This document shows positions 45,022 to 57,921 of a stretch of DNA of 64,000 nt, piece after piece. A program made the translations under genes and the position numbers. The notes beneath the pieces were generated by a model that was given only the letters and a program-made list of their open reading frames with translations, was not told the DNA's origin and made no database searches. The DNA is taken from assembly GCA_030267565.1 (NCBI GenBank), contig BRXU01000007.1, forward strand, positions 2,914,001-2,978,000, in the 5' to 3' direction. The stretch is from Pleodorina starrii (lineage: Eukaryota > Chlorophyta > Chlorophyceae > Chlamydomonadales > Volvocaceae). Numbering within the stretch: the stretch's first letter is position 1; each line of letters begins with the position of its first letter.

Positions 45022-48000
45022 CGAATGAATACAAGACGGATGTACTGTATGACGACAGTGTCATGGCTGCCAACGCAACCGCGCGATACTGCTGCTGCTA
45101 CGATACATAGCTAAATAATATACCGTTCTCAGCAGCCGAAAGAGCGATCGATCGACTTCGTTACCGGAATTATTAGAGATGGCGTTGTTGTGTGGTGGCG
45201 TTATTTATATATCGCGATGTTTTTACTAATATATTCGTGCAGCGAGCGAGGCAGGTCGGCCGCAGGTATATATAGATAGATAGGCGCGCGCGCTGGGGCT
45301 CTCCGTCATCGGCAGCAGCCGTTTGACGCACGTTTGCGTGCTTTTTGCGCCCCGGCCCCTCTTCATGCAGCAAAATAAAGCTCCACTGAAGCCACTGCTA
45401 GATCCTGCTAGATAGCTGTTACCCACCCTGGAGCGGCACTTCGCTTACTACTGAGTCGTTCGATCGGAGGCATTGTTGCATGTCTGTCTAGGGGAGGACG
45501 CAAACACGCACGGCGGCCTGCTTGCGACGACAGATGGTCCGGCTGCGGCTAGACGTGCGTCCGTCGGGGTTTCGCACGCACACAAGGTGCAGCCGCAAAG
45601 GCGGGAGGACACAATAGTGGGTCGGTGGGTCGGTGCAAATCCAGAAAGCGAGGGAGTGATGAGACAATGCGGTAGGTGGAAAGCCTTACACGACGGCGGG
45701 TATGCACCGTCACAGCGATAGCAGTGACGCAGCCGCCACCAGCCCCTGCTGACAGCCCCATTGTTCTATCTTGCAGTGAAGGCAATCAAGGCAACACAAC
45801 CCTAAGTCCCAATCAAACGAATGGAAGAACTTCAAACCTCATGAGCGGCTCTATCTGTTGCTCATACCGGTATATATTTCATACTACGTACTGCAGCAAC
45901 CTCGCTCCCAAGCAAGAAGCCTGAAACAACGGCCTCGCCTCGCTCCACGTACGGCATTCATGCTTTCAATGCACCACCCATTACATGCACTCATGCATGA
46001 GACCTGCGGCAGCTCCACACCCGGGGTGGAGTGCAGGCCGCGGCGTCATCTATCATGCATGTACAATATGGCGGCATCTGCGCCTGCATCAGCACACATC
46101 TGTCGGTGATCCTGCACAAGATGTGCCATACCGCACGGTGAACGACACTTTGTTAACGATATCAATTACGTAAGTACTTAGGTGCAAGCAAGGAAAATCA
46201 CAGCGCAATGCACGCACGCCAACCAATCAAGTGTCAACTTTGCTTGGGCTTCAGCCGAGATAGACACGCAGCGGCCGGCAGTCCTCTATCTAGAGGAATG
46301 CACCGCTTTCTCTCTCTCTGTCCCTCTGAGTCCGTCTTTTGGGAATGAACCGATTCATTCAAAACCCGGTCAATCAAGAGGTGCAGTCAGCCGGGGGCAT
46401 TAGAATTATTAGACGCGGCCAGCAGTCAGTTGAGTCAGCGGACCCCGGACGAGCAGGGAGGGCCCAAGCAACAACAGCGCCTCTCTGTAGGGGCAGAACG
46501 AACCCACCCGCAGTAAACACAAGATACAAGAACACCCGGCGGCAAGGCAACACCGTATCATTAAGTCTGAAGCACAAGCCATGTCGAGCGACGGGTCGGC
46601 AAATAAACAACCGCAGAACTACTTATCCAAAAAAGCAATCGATCGCGTGCTACAGCAGCCTGTACGTCCTAGCTATGCAATCGGGTTTGCCCATGCATGC
46701 AGGATAACGTCGTCAGCGCTCCTGTGGAAGCGCTCCGGGCCGCCCGTCCAAACACGGGGTCAAACCACGTCAAGTATGTCCGTCAAAGTCACTTCAGCAG
46801 GCCACGACCGCAACCGCAACCGCAGGTGCAACATCATGCGCAGACAGACTGATCTGCTGCACAGATTGATGCAAGACCATCTCCCAACTGACTACAATGC
46901 GCGGCCACCCCTGCACCCGCCCCTCACCCACCCACACACACACAACCGGTCACCCCACAACCGGTACGTCCAGCATCACTTAATTCCTTGATCTCTCTCT
47001 CGCACAAAGAAATCGCCCGCACGCCACACCTGCTTTGCGCATGAACCACTGCCGAACGTCTGACACCGCCGGCCCTACTTCAACGAGGGTACGAAACTGT
47101 GAGCGAGGGGAGTGCCGTGGGGCATGCATGAGTGCGTGCGTGCGTGCCCCTCGGGCATTGCGACCCTGCACGGCAGGCAACAGCCGCACGTGTAGCCACA
47201 GGGAACGAAGGGGGATTGTCAAGAGGTCGTGCCGGTGCCTTGCCCCCGCCCCCCAATCGGCAGCAACCAACCAACCAACCAACATTTGATTCAACTCTTG
47301 CCACCAGGCTCCGAAACCTGTGTGCGTGCGTGCTTAAGGTAAGATACGGTAAGAGAACTCCCTCCCTGGACAAAGCCCCCATGGACCTCGCAAAGCGTAC
47401 TGGAATGAACCCAGAGCGTCATCAGGCAACGAACGATGGCTGATTTGCAGTGAGGGCAAAATTCCAAATCCAAACCCATACTCAAACTCACACCACCCCA
47501 GCCGTGCCTTGCCGCCACACGCACGCACCCGCCGCATTCAGCAGCCGCTCAATAAAATTCCGGAGACGTGCCACAGTAGTCACCTCAATCCTCCGTAGCA
47601 TCCATGCCATCAGGCAGCAGGCGCCCAAACGCTGTTCTGTGCCCCCATGCAATCGTAATCGCATTCGCACACGCGAACCGCAAAAGCCGTCATCGAAACA
47701 CACTCCCATGAATGTCCGGAGCCGGCGCGCGCACGCCCGCCCCGTCTCGCCGCGAAAAGAAAAACCACGCCGCGAGCAACGCCTTGGTGCTCAACCACAT
47801 GTTTTCCAAGTACAGCGGGCCACAGCGACGGGAAGCAGCGGTCTGTCTGTCAGCAGTCAGCTTTTGAGACAACACGGCTGACGGGCCACGAGGGCCAGCG
47901 CGGCCAAACATTCAGGGAACGGCAAAAATGACATCCATTGATACGGTAGCATAGGGCTTCCGAGGGCCTCGGGGGATTTCCAACTCCCAGGCCGGCGAAT

Positions 48001-48529
48001 TAAGAGAATGCGAGCGAAAAAGGCGCCACACCAGGCAGCAGCCCCCAGCGCCGCGTCACATCGATTTGAGGTCCCATCCACAACCAACACTTCCCACCGG
48101 CCGTTCCTCAATACAACGAAAACAACGAACTACGAGTTGTGGACGGGTCGCAACCGATCCACCAAATTAGGAGCAACCGCCAAAACTCGACGAGCTACAG
48201 CAGGCAACAAACAGGGCCTTATACATCTTTCTTCGTGTCGTCCAAATTGCAGTACAGTGCAGTGTCCTCTAAGTCCCATCAACAACAACACAACTAACCC
48301 AGCAACACAAACGCAGCCATCCCTGGGACTGGCTGGTGCCTCATGACCTCATGGGGCCTCGTGTGCATTGCGCGTCCTTGGGCGTCTGCAGGCTAGGCGT
48401 CAATGATACAGGCTAGGCGGTTCGTCCTTACCCGCCTCGCAACAACCCCTCCACCAAGCCCCCACACCCGCAACGAACCCCGCAACGAACCCCGCAACAC
48501 AAGAGTGAGCGGGCGGGCTCCCTACGTTC
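45022..48529. other. Long intergenic stretch without a supportable gene
   Basis: Moderate GC and no open frame with a recognisable domain or a coherent exon chain. Only simple repeats are seen, such as tatatatagatagatag near 45270, a tctctctc run near 46315 and gtgcgtgcgtgcg near 47135. The segment next to 48529 is the 3' flank of the TPR gene; no TGTAA was found within 500 nt. Confidence 0.45.
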
Positions 48530-51500
48530 CTAGCACGCAGCCGGCATGACCTTGCCGTGTGACGCAAACATTGGCCACAGGCCGCAGCACCAGCCGCAGC
48601 CCGAGGCAACGGCGGCGCCAGACCCGCCCGCGGCGGCCCTCCCCCTCCCCGCCGCCTCGCCGCCTCCACACTCGCTCCCACCTCCGCCCTTCGCCGCCGC
48701 CAGCATCGCCCTCCGCGCGGCCCTCTTCTTGGGGTCGTCCTCCTCCTCCTCCCCCACACCCTCCTCGCCACCACCACCACCACCACCACCACCACCACCA
48801 CCACCACCCTCCTGTTCCGCCGCCGCCGCGGTACCGCTGCTGCCCCGCAGCTTTGCAATGCCCGCCAGCGTCTTCTCCACCGCCACCGTCTCCTGGTGGC
48901 TACGCCCCAAAACCCGGCGCCGCCCCTCCAGCACCCGCCGCCACAGCCTCTCCGCCTCCTCATACCGCCCCTGGCACCGCGCCAGCCCCGCCATGGTTGC
49001 CAACGACTGCAACGTGGCGGGATGCTCCGAACCCAGGACGTGCTCCCGCCCCGCTAGCGCCCGCCTGCACGCCTGCTCGGCCATGTCGTACTTGCCCTGG
49101 CAACGCAGCAGCACCGCGTGGCTGTTCAGCGACGCCAGCGCGTCGGGATGTGCCGCACCCAGCACCCGCTGGCGGCCTTCCAGCGCGCGCACGCACCATG
49201 CCTCCGCCATGTCGTACATCCCCCGCGCGCGCATGACGCCCGAGTAGGTGCTGACGGAATGCAGCGTGTCGGGGTGGTCGGGACCCAGCACCCGCTCCCG
49301 GCCCTCCAGCGCGCGGCGAAACAGCGGCACCGCCTCCGCCGACTGCCCGGCCGCAGCCAGCGCCGAGGCCAAGGCGCCGCAAGAGGTGAGCGTGTCCGGA
49401 TGGCGCGGCCCCAGCGCCGCCTCGCGACCCTCCAGCACCGAACGGTGCATCGCCGCCGCCTCGCCGTAGCGCCCGCAGGCCTTCAGCAGCCCCGCCACCA
49501 AGCCCCGCGAAGCCAACGTCTCCGGATGCTCTGAGCCCAGCAGCCGCCGGCGCCCCTCCAGCGCCCGCTCCAGCAGCGGCGCCGCGTCGTCGTACCGCCC
49601 TCGCGCCTTCAGCACCGTCGCCAGCGTGGCGACAGCCGCCAACGTCGCCGGATGCTCCGCCCCCAGCGCCAGCTCCTTGCCGAGCAACGCCCGCCGCGCC
49701 AACCGCTCCGCCTCGTCGTACTTTCCCTGCGCCTTGAAAAGCACCGCCTGCTGGTGCAGCGCCGCCAGCGTGTCCGGGTGTTGCGGCCCCAGCACTCGCT
49801 CCAGCGCCTCAACCGCGCGGCCCTGCAGCTGCGACGCCTGGCGGTAGCGGCCCTGCGCGCGCGTGACGCTCGCCAGGCCGCAAACCGAGCCCAGCGTCTC
49901 CGGGTGCTCCGGCCCCAGCGTGTGCTCGCGGCACTCCAGCGCGCGGCGAAAGAGCCGCTCCGCCGCCTCGTACTTTCCGCGCGCCAGCAGCGCCGACGCC
50001 AGCACGTCCACCGACGCCAGCGCGTCGGGGCTGCGCGCGCCGGACAGGCGCTCACGGTCCTGCAGCAGGCGCTCCGCCATCGCCTCCGCGTCTGCGTAGC
50101 GACCCAGGCAGACCAGCAGACCCGCCAGGTCGTTCCTGGAGGCCAGAACGTCGGGGTGCTCCGGACCCAGCATGGCCTCGCGGCCCGCCAGGGCGCGCTG
50201 CAGCAGCGGCGCGGCGGCGGCGTAGCGCCCCCGCGCGCGCATCAGGCAGCCCAGGCTGTTGACGCAGGACAGGGTGGCGGGGTGGCGGCCGCCCAGCAGG
50301 CGCTCCTTGCCCTCCAGCGCGCGCTGCAGCAGCGGCGCGGCCTCCTCGTACTTGCCCTGCTTGGACAGCACGCTGGCCAGGTTGTTCACGAAGGTGAAGG
50401 TGCCGTGGTGGTCCGGGCCAAGCGCCCGCTCGCTGGTCGCCACGGCGCGCCTGCGAGCCACGAAAAAACCATCAAATCAAATCAGATCAGGGCAAATCGG
50501 GCGAACCACACTTGGTTCACTTGGATCCCGGCGCCACGCGCGGGTTACATGACGCGCACCGATAACGTATAATGGTGAATCTCTCTGCCAAATGAACAGA
50601 CCCAGCACCACCCACGATACCGCATGGCACAGCCGTGTCACCCAAGCAGGATAGTTCCGGGAGCCCTCGGCTGCCAGGGGACCAGAGGGACCAGGGGACC
50701 AGGGGCACCAGTGGCGTGCGCCTGCTTCCACCGTACCTGAACAAGCGCTCCGCCTCATCCCACCGCCCCAGCGCCTCCAGCAGCGTCGCCAGCCCATTGA
50801 GCGGCGCCAACGTGCGCGGGTCATCCCGCCCCAGCAGCCGCTCGCTGCTCTCCAGACTGCGCCGGAACAGCGGCTCCGCAGCGCCGTACTCGCCCTTACT
50901 TTCGTACAGGCACGCCAGGTTGCTGACCGACGTCAGCGTCCGCGGATCGTCGGGCCCCAGGATGCGCTCGTAGCCCTCCAGAGCGCGGCGATGCAGCGCC
51001 AACGCCTCGCCGTCGCGGCCTTGCAGCTGCAGCAGGTTGCCCAGGTTGTTCGCCGACTGGAGCGTCTCCTCGTGCTCCTCCCCCAGCACCTTGCAGCGCC
51101 CCTCGAACGCCCGCCGACTCAGCTGCTCCGCCCGGAAATACTTGCCCTGGCTCTTCAGCAGCGCCGCGAAGTGGGAGGCGGTGGACAGCGTGTCGGGGTG
51201 CTCCGGGCCCAGCACGCGCTCGCGCCCCGCCAGCACGCGCACGTACAGCGGCTCCGCCTCGCCGTAGCGGCCTTGCGCCTCCAGCAGCCCCGCCAGCCCG
51301 TGGATCGACAGAAGCGTGTCGGGGTGGTTGGGTCCCAGCGCCCTCTCACGGCCGGCCAGCGCGCGCTCGTACAGCGGCCGCGCGTTGTCCAGCCAGCCAT
51401 TGAGGTGACAGAGCATGGCCGCTAGGAAGAGCTTCCGACCCACGTCCTCGCTCCAGGGAGGCGGCTGCTGCTGCTGCTGCTGCAACTCCTGCTGCCGGTC

Positions 51501-53347
51501 CTGATCCGAGCCGCCGCTGCTGCGGCGGCTGCCGCCGCCGCTGCCGGAGGCGGGGAGGTCAGCCGTGGCGGCTGCGGCGGCGAGTGTTGCGGAGGAGGTA
51601 AGGGAGGTGGTGGAGGAAGGAGAGGAGGAGGAGGAGGAGGAGGAGGCGGGCAGTTGGGCCAGGGCGGCACGGACGAGTCCGTCCTTGAGTTCGCGAGTCA
51701 TTTGGTCCAGGGAGGCGGGGGAGCGCCGGACGGCGTCCAGCAGCAGCTCGCGGTCGATGGGGCGGGCTGCCTGCGCGCGGCTGACGTCCAGGCCCATGAA
51801 GGCCTAGAGGTGGCATCACAGGCGGGCGGGCGGGCGGGCGGGCGGGCGGGCGGGCGGGAGGGAGGGACGGAGATGAGGGGCAAGGTTGGAGTGCGAAGTG
51901 GGGTGGCAGATGCGTGTTGGGGTCAACTACGGTGGCCGCGAGCCCTCTTACCAGCTTGAGCTGTTTGTGGCCAATGTCGCCCGCCAGCAGCCGCAGCTGC
52001 TTGCCCGGTCCCGCCCGGCAGGTCTGCCACGCCTCGTACAGGCACCAGATACGCTGCAGTACGGTGCCGTACGGATCCATGACGAGCAGCGTCTCCTCCG
52101 CGTCGCGCAGTGCTGCCTGCAGCTCCGCCAGAAGCTCCGCAGCAGCCGGGAGGCCATCCTGGGCCTCCGGAGACTCCAAATGGTGGTTCTGCGGCGGGGT
52201 TGGCAGATGGGAGGGCGGATGGGAGGGCGAGTTGACGGCGAGTGCGTGAGGGTGGGTGACAACCAAAGGGCAGATGGATGGACGGAGGACTGTGTGCTGG
52301 CGGCGGTCCTGCGCGTTGCGTTGCGTTGGCATGCTGAAAGCTGGCATGTAGGACGTTTAGAAGGCTCCGGATGCCGGCAGAACCCACCGTTGACGCCATG
52401 CGCCCATGCCGCATCCCACCACCACCACCACCGCCACCACCAGCGGAACCACCACCAGCGGAAACAGGCGGAACACCCTTTCCTAGCGTGGCTAGGAAAT
52501 GACCGAAACCGGGCCGCCAGAAGCAGCCAGCGCGAAGTTGAGTGTCCCTCGCGGTCTGCCCCGGCGCAGCTCCGGAACCCATCGTTGCGAGTACCGTACA
52601 TCGACTCACCACTGCGAACACGTCGAGCCACAGAAACACGTCCTCCTCGGGGATTACGGGCAGTGCCTCGCCGTCCGCCCGCCGTCGCCACAGCCGCTGC
52701 TGCTCGGGGTCGAAATGGTGGCAGAGGCTGGCCAGCGTCTCGGCAAAGGGCCGCGCGCGGGCATGGCTGACAAGGAAGTAAGGGCGGCCCTGCGACACCA
52801 CAGCCCGCTCAGAGGCGTCCGAAGATGCGAGCAGCAGCTCGGTGAAGGCGCACTGGTCGTACGTAGTACGGGGTACGATGTGCTCCGAAATGAGCTGGGC
52901 TGCCGTGAGGCCGCGCTGCTGCAAGCGGTGCTCAGCGGCAAAGCGCTTCAGCCAGGCCAGGGAAACGGCCGACTGCGAAACAGTAAGGGCGGTGGGTGTG
53001 CCGTGCGTCCAGACTGTCAGGGACGCTTCAACGAGCGGGGAGCGAGGCCATGAAACCAAGTAAATAGGTGCTGTTACTGGCACAATGTATGCAGGAGCAA
53101 GAGCGGCAGCTTGTTCTGCAGGTCCCCGCGGCGGAAGGTGTCCGGCCACGGCGGGCACCACATGACGTGGGGTCTTCAGTTTGCAAGCCTTGGCCAAACT
53201 CAAACCAAACACTCCTCGAATGTCGCAATTTAGATCCCAAAACTGTACCTTGGAAGCCAGCCGCTCGCCACGCCCGAACGAGCTCTTTTTGCTCGTCCCC
53301 TTCGTAAGGTTGGCGGACGGTGGTGGGAGGCCAAAGTGCGCGTTCAT
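48530..53347 (-). CDS. TIR-like N-terminal domain plus kinesin-light-chain-type TPR array protein
   Basis: Four exons: 53347-52610, 52188-51952, 51803-50737, 50450-48530; phases agree, 1,320 aa. An in-frame stop lies just upstream of the ATG. Residues ~150-310 form a compact alpha/beta domain: YFLVSHARARPF at 190, FLWLDVFAV/NHH at 238-249, LLVMDP near 280, RIWCLYEAW near 291. The order of strands and the Trp-Asp and Cys-Leu-Tyr-Glu motifs resemble TIR/SEFIR-like folds. After a Ser/Gln-rich linker, about 18-20 TPRs of 42 residues follow, each with the ALEGRERVLGPDHPDTL pattern of kinesin light chain and of NLR-associated TPRs. The tail is Gly- and Glu-rich with KKRAARRAM. Likely a cytosolic scaffold or sensor; no ATPase domain (NB-ARC/NACHT) is present. 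The function is not known. Confidence 0.87.
48771..48812 (-). repeat. In-frame trinucleotide run coding poly-Gly in the TPR protein
   Basis: The (cca)n-type run, read on the minus strand, gives about 14 consecutive Gly codons in the C-terminal tail; such runs vary in length. Confidence 0.85.
51825..51857. repeat. (gggc)n microsatellite in TPR-gene intron 2
   Basis: Eight consecutive gggc units lie 22 bp from the exon 3 acceptor of the minus-strand gene. Confidence 0.9.
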
Positions 53348-55607
53348 GTTATCCAACAGTCGTGTCGACTTCGCGTCGGGTCATCACCGCGTCAGGCCTG
53401 GTTGATGCAAGTAGTGGGGTTTCCAGGGGAGTTCCCGATCTACAGCCATTCTGTAACCTCATCACAGGCCTGATAATATGCTACCTCGAGTAAAAAAGCC
53501 CTTAGTCCAAGAACACGTCAGCTAAGTCTGGACATGGTTCGCTGTAACGTGTACACCCTGTCGGAGCGCTTACATTTATTGCAAGTTCCAGATATTACAA
53601 CGATGGTCATTGCACGGAATGGCCACCTTTACTCGTCCACCAAGTCGAAGATAGAGTTTGCAAAATCATGTCAGGAACAGAGTGAGTCCGTAGTATTGGT
53701 AACACGTATTGTCAAGCCGTCATGTTGTGTACATGTGCATTAGCACGCTAGTTGCATTTAGGGCCGAAAAGGTTAGCCGACGCGGAAAACCTTTTTGAGC
53801 GACGTACGATCGTTGACACGTACGCGCCAACACCGCAATTTCGGTCACCTACACCATATACGGCAAGAGGGAACAAATGCAACATCAGCACAGCACCATT
53901 AATGTTGGTACGATGTGCAGGTAAGCGCAAACCCTGTTTGCGCAGCCGCTCGTAGACGCGTTTCTCACACCGAACAACGACCTCCGGCCCTCTCCGGGAA
54001 CCTCGCGTGTCGCGCATCGGCGCCTCAAACACAGCAAGACCTGCTGAAATCCGGACCCGCTTCCCCAGCCCTCTTCACAAACGACCGATTCTGGTCGTCA
54101 TCGGTGTTTCTAAGGATGCAAATTGATGCAAGGGTCGCTAGCCGGTCGCTAGCCGTACCAGCAAGACGGACCAGCAAGACGAACTGTTCTTCCTACCCCG
54201 GGGGCATGCCCTGCACAGAGCAGGGAGTCATGCCAACAGCGCAAACAGAAGCCGCCTCAACTGAGCAGACTGAGCCTGCAGCAAACGGAACACCAACCCA
54301 ACCCAGCAGCAAAAAGCAAGGGTCGGAAAGGGGCACCCACCTACCGCCCAAGACAGCGGCTAGCGAGACCTCAGACAGCGACAGCAACATGGACCAAGAC
54401 GATCGACGGCCTCAGCTATTCCGTCGTCACGGGTACGGGAGGGGTGAGGCAGTGTCTGGAGGTCCACAAACTCGACGCGGCCCGAGCGATTGGCGAGAAA
54501 GGGGTGAGCGGCCGAAACCGTGTCCCGGTCTCGGTGGGGGGGGGATACCCCGAGCGGCGAAGGAAGCGAAGCACGCCCAGAAATCCGCAACAACCTGCGC
54601 ACCAATCCCTACGAGTTTCGCGCGGCGGAGGGAAGTGTGAGAGTCCCAATCTCTGAACAGAATCTGTCGACCCCGTGAAGGGACGACACTGTTGATGATG
54701 GCGTTACAAGCTTTCAAGGCCCAGACGAGCCAGGAGGCTCAGGGCTGCTCAGGGACCACTAGATCTCGAAACAACAAGAAAATAAAAAAGGAAAGAAACG
54801 TTAGACTTAGGAAAACGTGGGTAATCCGTTAAACTGGTACGCCAATCGGCCAATACGCAGACTTCGCAGGACTTCGCAGCCGACGCATCTCGTGAAGCGC
54901 CTTTGCAATCAAACGCTGATCACCTAGAGTCATGACAGCGGACATGTTCGCATAGCTAAGGCAGCCCCGCATAAGGTAACGCAGTCGACTGTCGCAAATT
55001 CAGAAACTCTGGCAGGAGACTCCAGACCTCTCCAGAAACACTAGATAGGTGTTCGTCCAACCGAATCGGAACGACACATAGGGCAAACACGATTCGTTCT
55101 CATTCTACCATTAGGACGGTTAACCTCCATCGCCCAGCAGCACAGACGGAAACGATTCAAACTCCCATGATGACTGGAGGCAGAGACTGGACACTGGAGG
55201 GGATGTACACCCTGAGGGACGACACGGCGCGCGCAATGGCGCCTCATGGTGCGAGCAAATGTTCGGTACATGCATATCTGAAATGCCTACGTTCGGGATT
55301 GAAACTATAGTGCGAACTGCGCAGCAAGTTGTGTGTGCACTCGGCGCCGACCGCCAGGGACCGCCCCTTGCAGCTAGAGTGTGACGCACGCAAGCGTATG
55401 CAGACGGTCCTTGCATGTTCAGCGTGTAGTAGTTTACAACGGGCTCCAGACTTGAGAATACGTAGAAGCCAGCGGGTGTTGTTGCCTAGTTTAGCCTGTC
55501 GCCGGAGGTTGCCGGTGTTGAATGGGCGCGACACCCAGTCCCATTACCAGTTGTGAAAACGGCCGGGATGCTTTGTGGCTGGCAACGGCCGATAGCGCAG
55601 AAGTCAC
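53348..55607. other. Lower-GC intergenic stretch
   Basis: Contains the 5' flank of the TPR gene. A 69-codon plus-strand frame at 53534-53743 has codon use unlike the GC-rich genes and no recognised domain. Nothing else is supported. Confidence 0.45.
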
Positions 55608-56518
55608 GGGGAAGCATTTGCTGGGGCCTTGGCCTTGGCCTGGCCTGGCGGTCATCTCTCACCGAATTGACTTTCAAAATTGCAACATAGCGCGCGAGCT
55701 CGAAGAATGCTATAACACGCACGGCCTTGATGTCCTCTGCTTGTTTAATGCTACGCGTATTTCTCGTGCTACGCGTATTTGCTTAGAGAATTGCATGGTC
55801 ATGTCCATCTATGAATAGCTGCCTAAGTGGCCAAAGCTGCTGGGGCACATATAACGAACCGTTACAAGGCCAGGCAGTTATGTGAATACCTTTCATGATA
55901 AGTGCGCGGGAACAGCGCTGGAGAATGCGTGCCGTACTATTTTCCAAAATAGTACGACCTACAAGCGCACCGGTCCCCCACCACGGTCGGCACTCCCGAA
56001 TGAGTTTCGCTGCTGGCTAGTTCTGCATAAAGTCAACATGGATCTTGACAAGGCGCTGCTGCTTCTCGACAAGACACAGTGGTCGGTCAGGCCGAGCTTC
56101 CGAGAGCCATGCCGACGCCGCGCAGGGCCGGCCGCGGTCGCAGCCGCTCGCCGACGCCGCACAACTTTAGTACAATTAATATGCAAACAATGAGCGCGAT
56201 GAGACCGCCATCGAGGGCTTGGCGTACTCTGAGAACGAGCTCTCGCGCGATGAGGCCGACCTCGGCGTGTCGGGTTCCATTATGGGCAACGACGCTCGCA
56301 GGCTTCGTCCTAAGGGTTTAACATCGTGCTGGAGTGATATGACATGGGCGCTTTGACGTTACCGCCTCAACACATAGTCTGTACGGACCTCGCGCCAACA
56401 GAGATCGGAGACAGAGATAACGTCCCCAAAACAGCCCATGTAAATTGGGATCCGTTTGGGCCTGCCACTTTACATGTAAACGTGAGGTAACGTAACGTGT
56501 CATGTAAATTGGCTATAA
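55608..56518. mobile_element. Second copy (B) of the transposon, lacking its left end
   Basis: Matches copy A (6120-7221) over its shared parts and ends in the same terminal sequence (taacgtaacgtgtcatg at 56488-56504, then ggctataa). It has one, not three, of the internal units. It holds an extra ~150 bp (about 56215-56375) missing from copy A, with a frame reading AYSENELSRDEADLGVSGS. The left inverted repeat is absent. The minus-strand exon is frameshifted relative to copy A. Confidence 0.75.
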
Positions 56519-57921
56519 CCCTAAATCCAAGCCAGGCTAATGCTGAAGACCGCGGCCGGGCAGCTGTGGGGGGCGGAGGGCGGGGCAGCCCTTAACTAGT
56601 CTGCGGTCGTGTCACGAACTTTGACTACTCCGCTGCATTGTATCAGTCCATTTGTGGCCCACCCATCAGGGTCAAACCGAAGGCTGTCAAACACAAGCAA
56701 CTTAGAACCTTACAAATTGCCGACCGCCGGCACCCGTCCAAAAGCTCCATGCAGTACGCTGTCTGGCCACGTGTCAGTCGTGGGATGTACGACCAGATCG
56801 GCACCATGCACATGACCACACCGTACCTTAACGCTCCATACATGACGAGTCCCAACGCTGCCGCTACCAGGAGTACTCGCTGCGCAACCCATCCCTCAAC
56901 GCCCGGCTCACGACGCAACAGAAGCTAGAAACCTGACAAGAGTCCAATAGTCGCCGCCCAGAGGGCGCCTTTGGGGGGAAAACGCGCACTGCACCGCCCA
57001 AGCCCGTCCGATACCACGACCCCAGCCCTAGCCCTGCATAGAACTAACGAAAAACAGAGCGTTCCACCTCGATGCGAATTCTCGAGGCGGCCTGACCAGC
57101 TACGAAAGCGCGCCATGCGCTACCGACGATTCCGCGTGTACCGTACGGCAGCACCCACCTGGCGCCTCCTGAAAAGCGGCGCCGCACCAATCCACTACTC
57201 CCTCGACAGCTTCTCGACGACAAATCGACAGCGACAGTGCCTAGAATAAAAGACATCCATTACCCATCCCGCCTCTCGCCTCTCATTTGACGCCTCACTC
57301 GCTGTCTCTGCGGCCCGCGCCGATGCAGCCCGACGTTCCGAGCCCTCCGCAACCTCGCCCGCAGCAAACATGCAGATGCTTTTTCATCCTCGCGGGGCCC
57401 CCGCATTCATCCTTGGCCCGCGACAATACACTTAATGTGCCACTCACCCTATGTTATTAGCATAATGAAGACGATCAGCAGGCCTGCAGGGGCCTATCCA
57501 GAGCCGCGGACCGCCCTCTGCTACATACGCATACGCATCTGCCATCCGCTACATACGCTCACATTGAAGTAACTCGCAAGAACTCCCAGACACTACCTAA
57601 TCAAATACGAGATCCCCGCTCGTATACCTTACCCAGCCAAACCGTGCACACCGCATCATCGTCACCGGCATAGCGTCGGCACTGATTTCGCCGTCGGTGC
57701 CCTCTGCGCCTCCGCCACCCCGCCACATACGAGAACCACCACAAGCCATTTTTTCACAGCAGCTGGTAACAGCCTACTGAGTCGTGACCCATGGGACCGC
57801 ATGAAACGGGTCCCGCAGAAGGACCGACTCGACTACCCTCCGAGAACTCTCCTCCTCTCTCAATAAATAACGACCCGATGAGTCATCGCGCAACTGCCCT
57901 TGAGCTCGCCCCACGTGCGAC
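56519..57921. other. Intergenic stretch without a supportable gene
   Basis: Moderate GC, no coherent open frame. It includes the 3' flank of the OPR gene, and no TGTAA motif was seen close to the stop. Confidence 0.45.
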
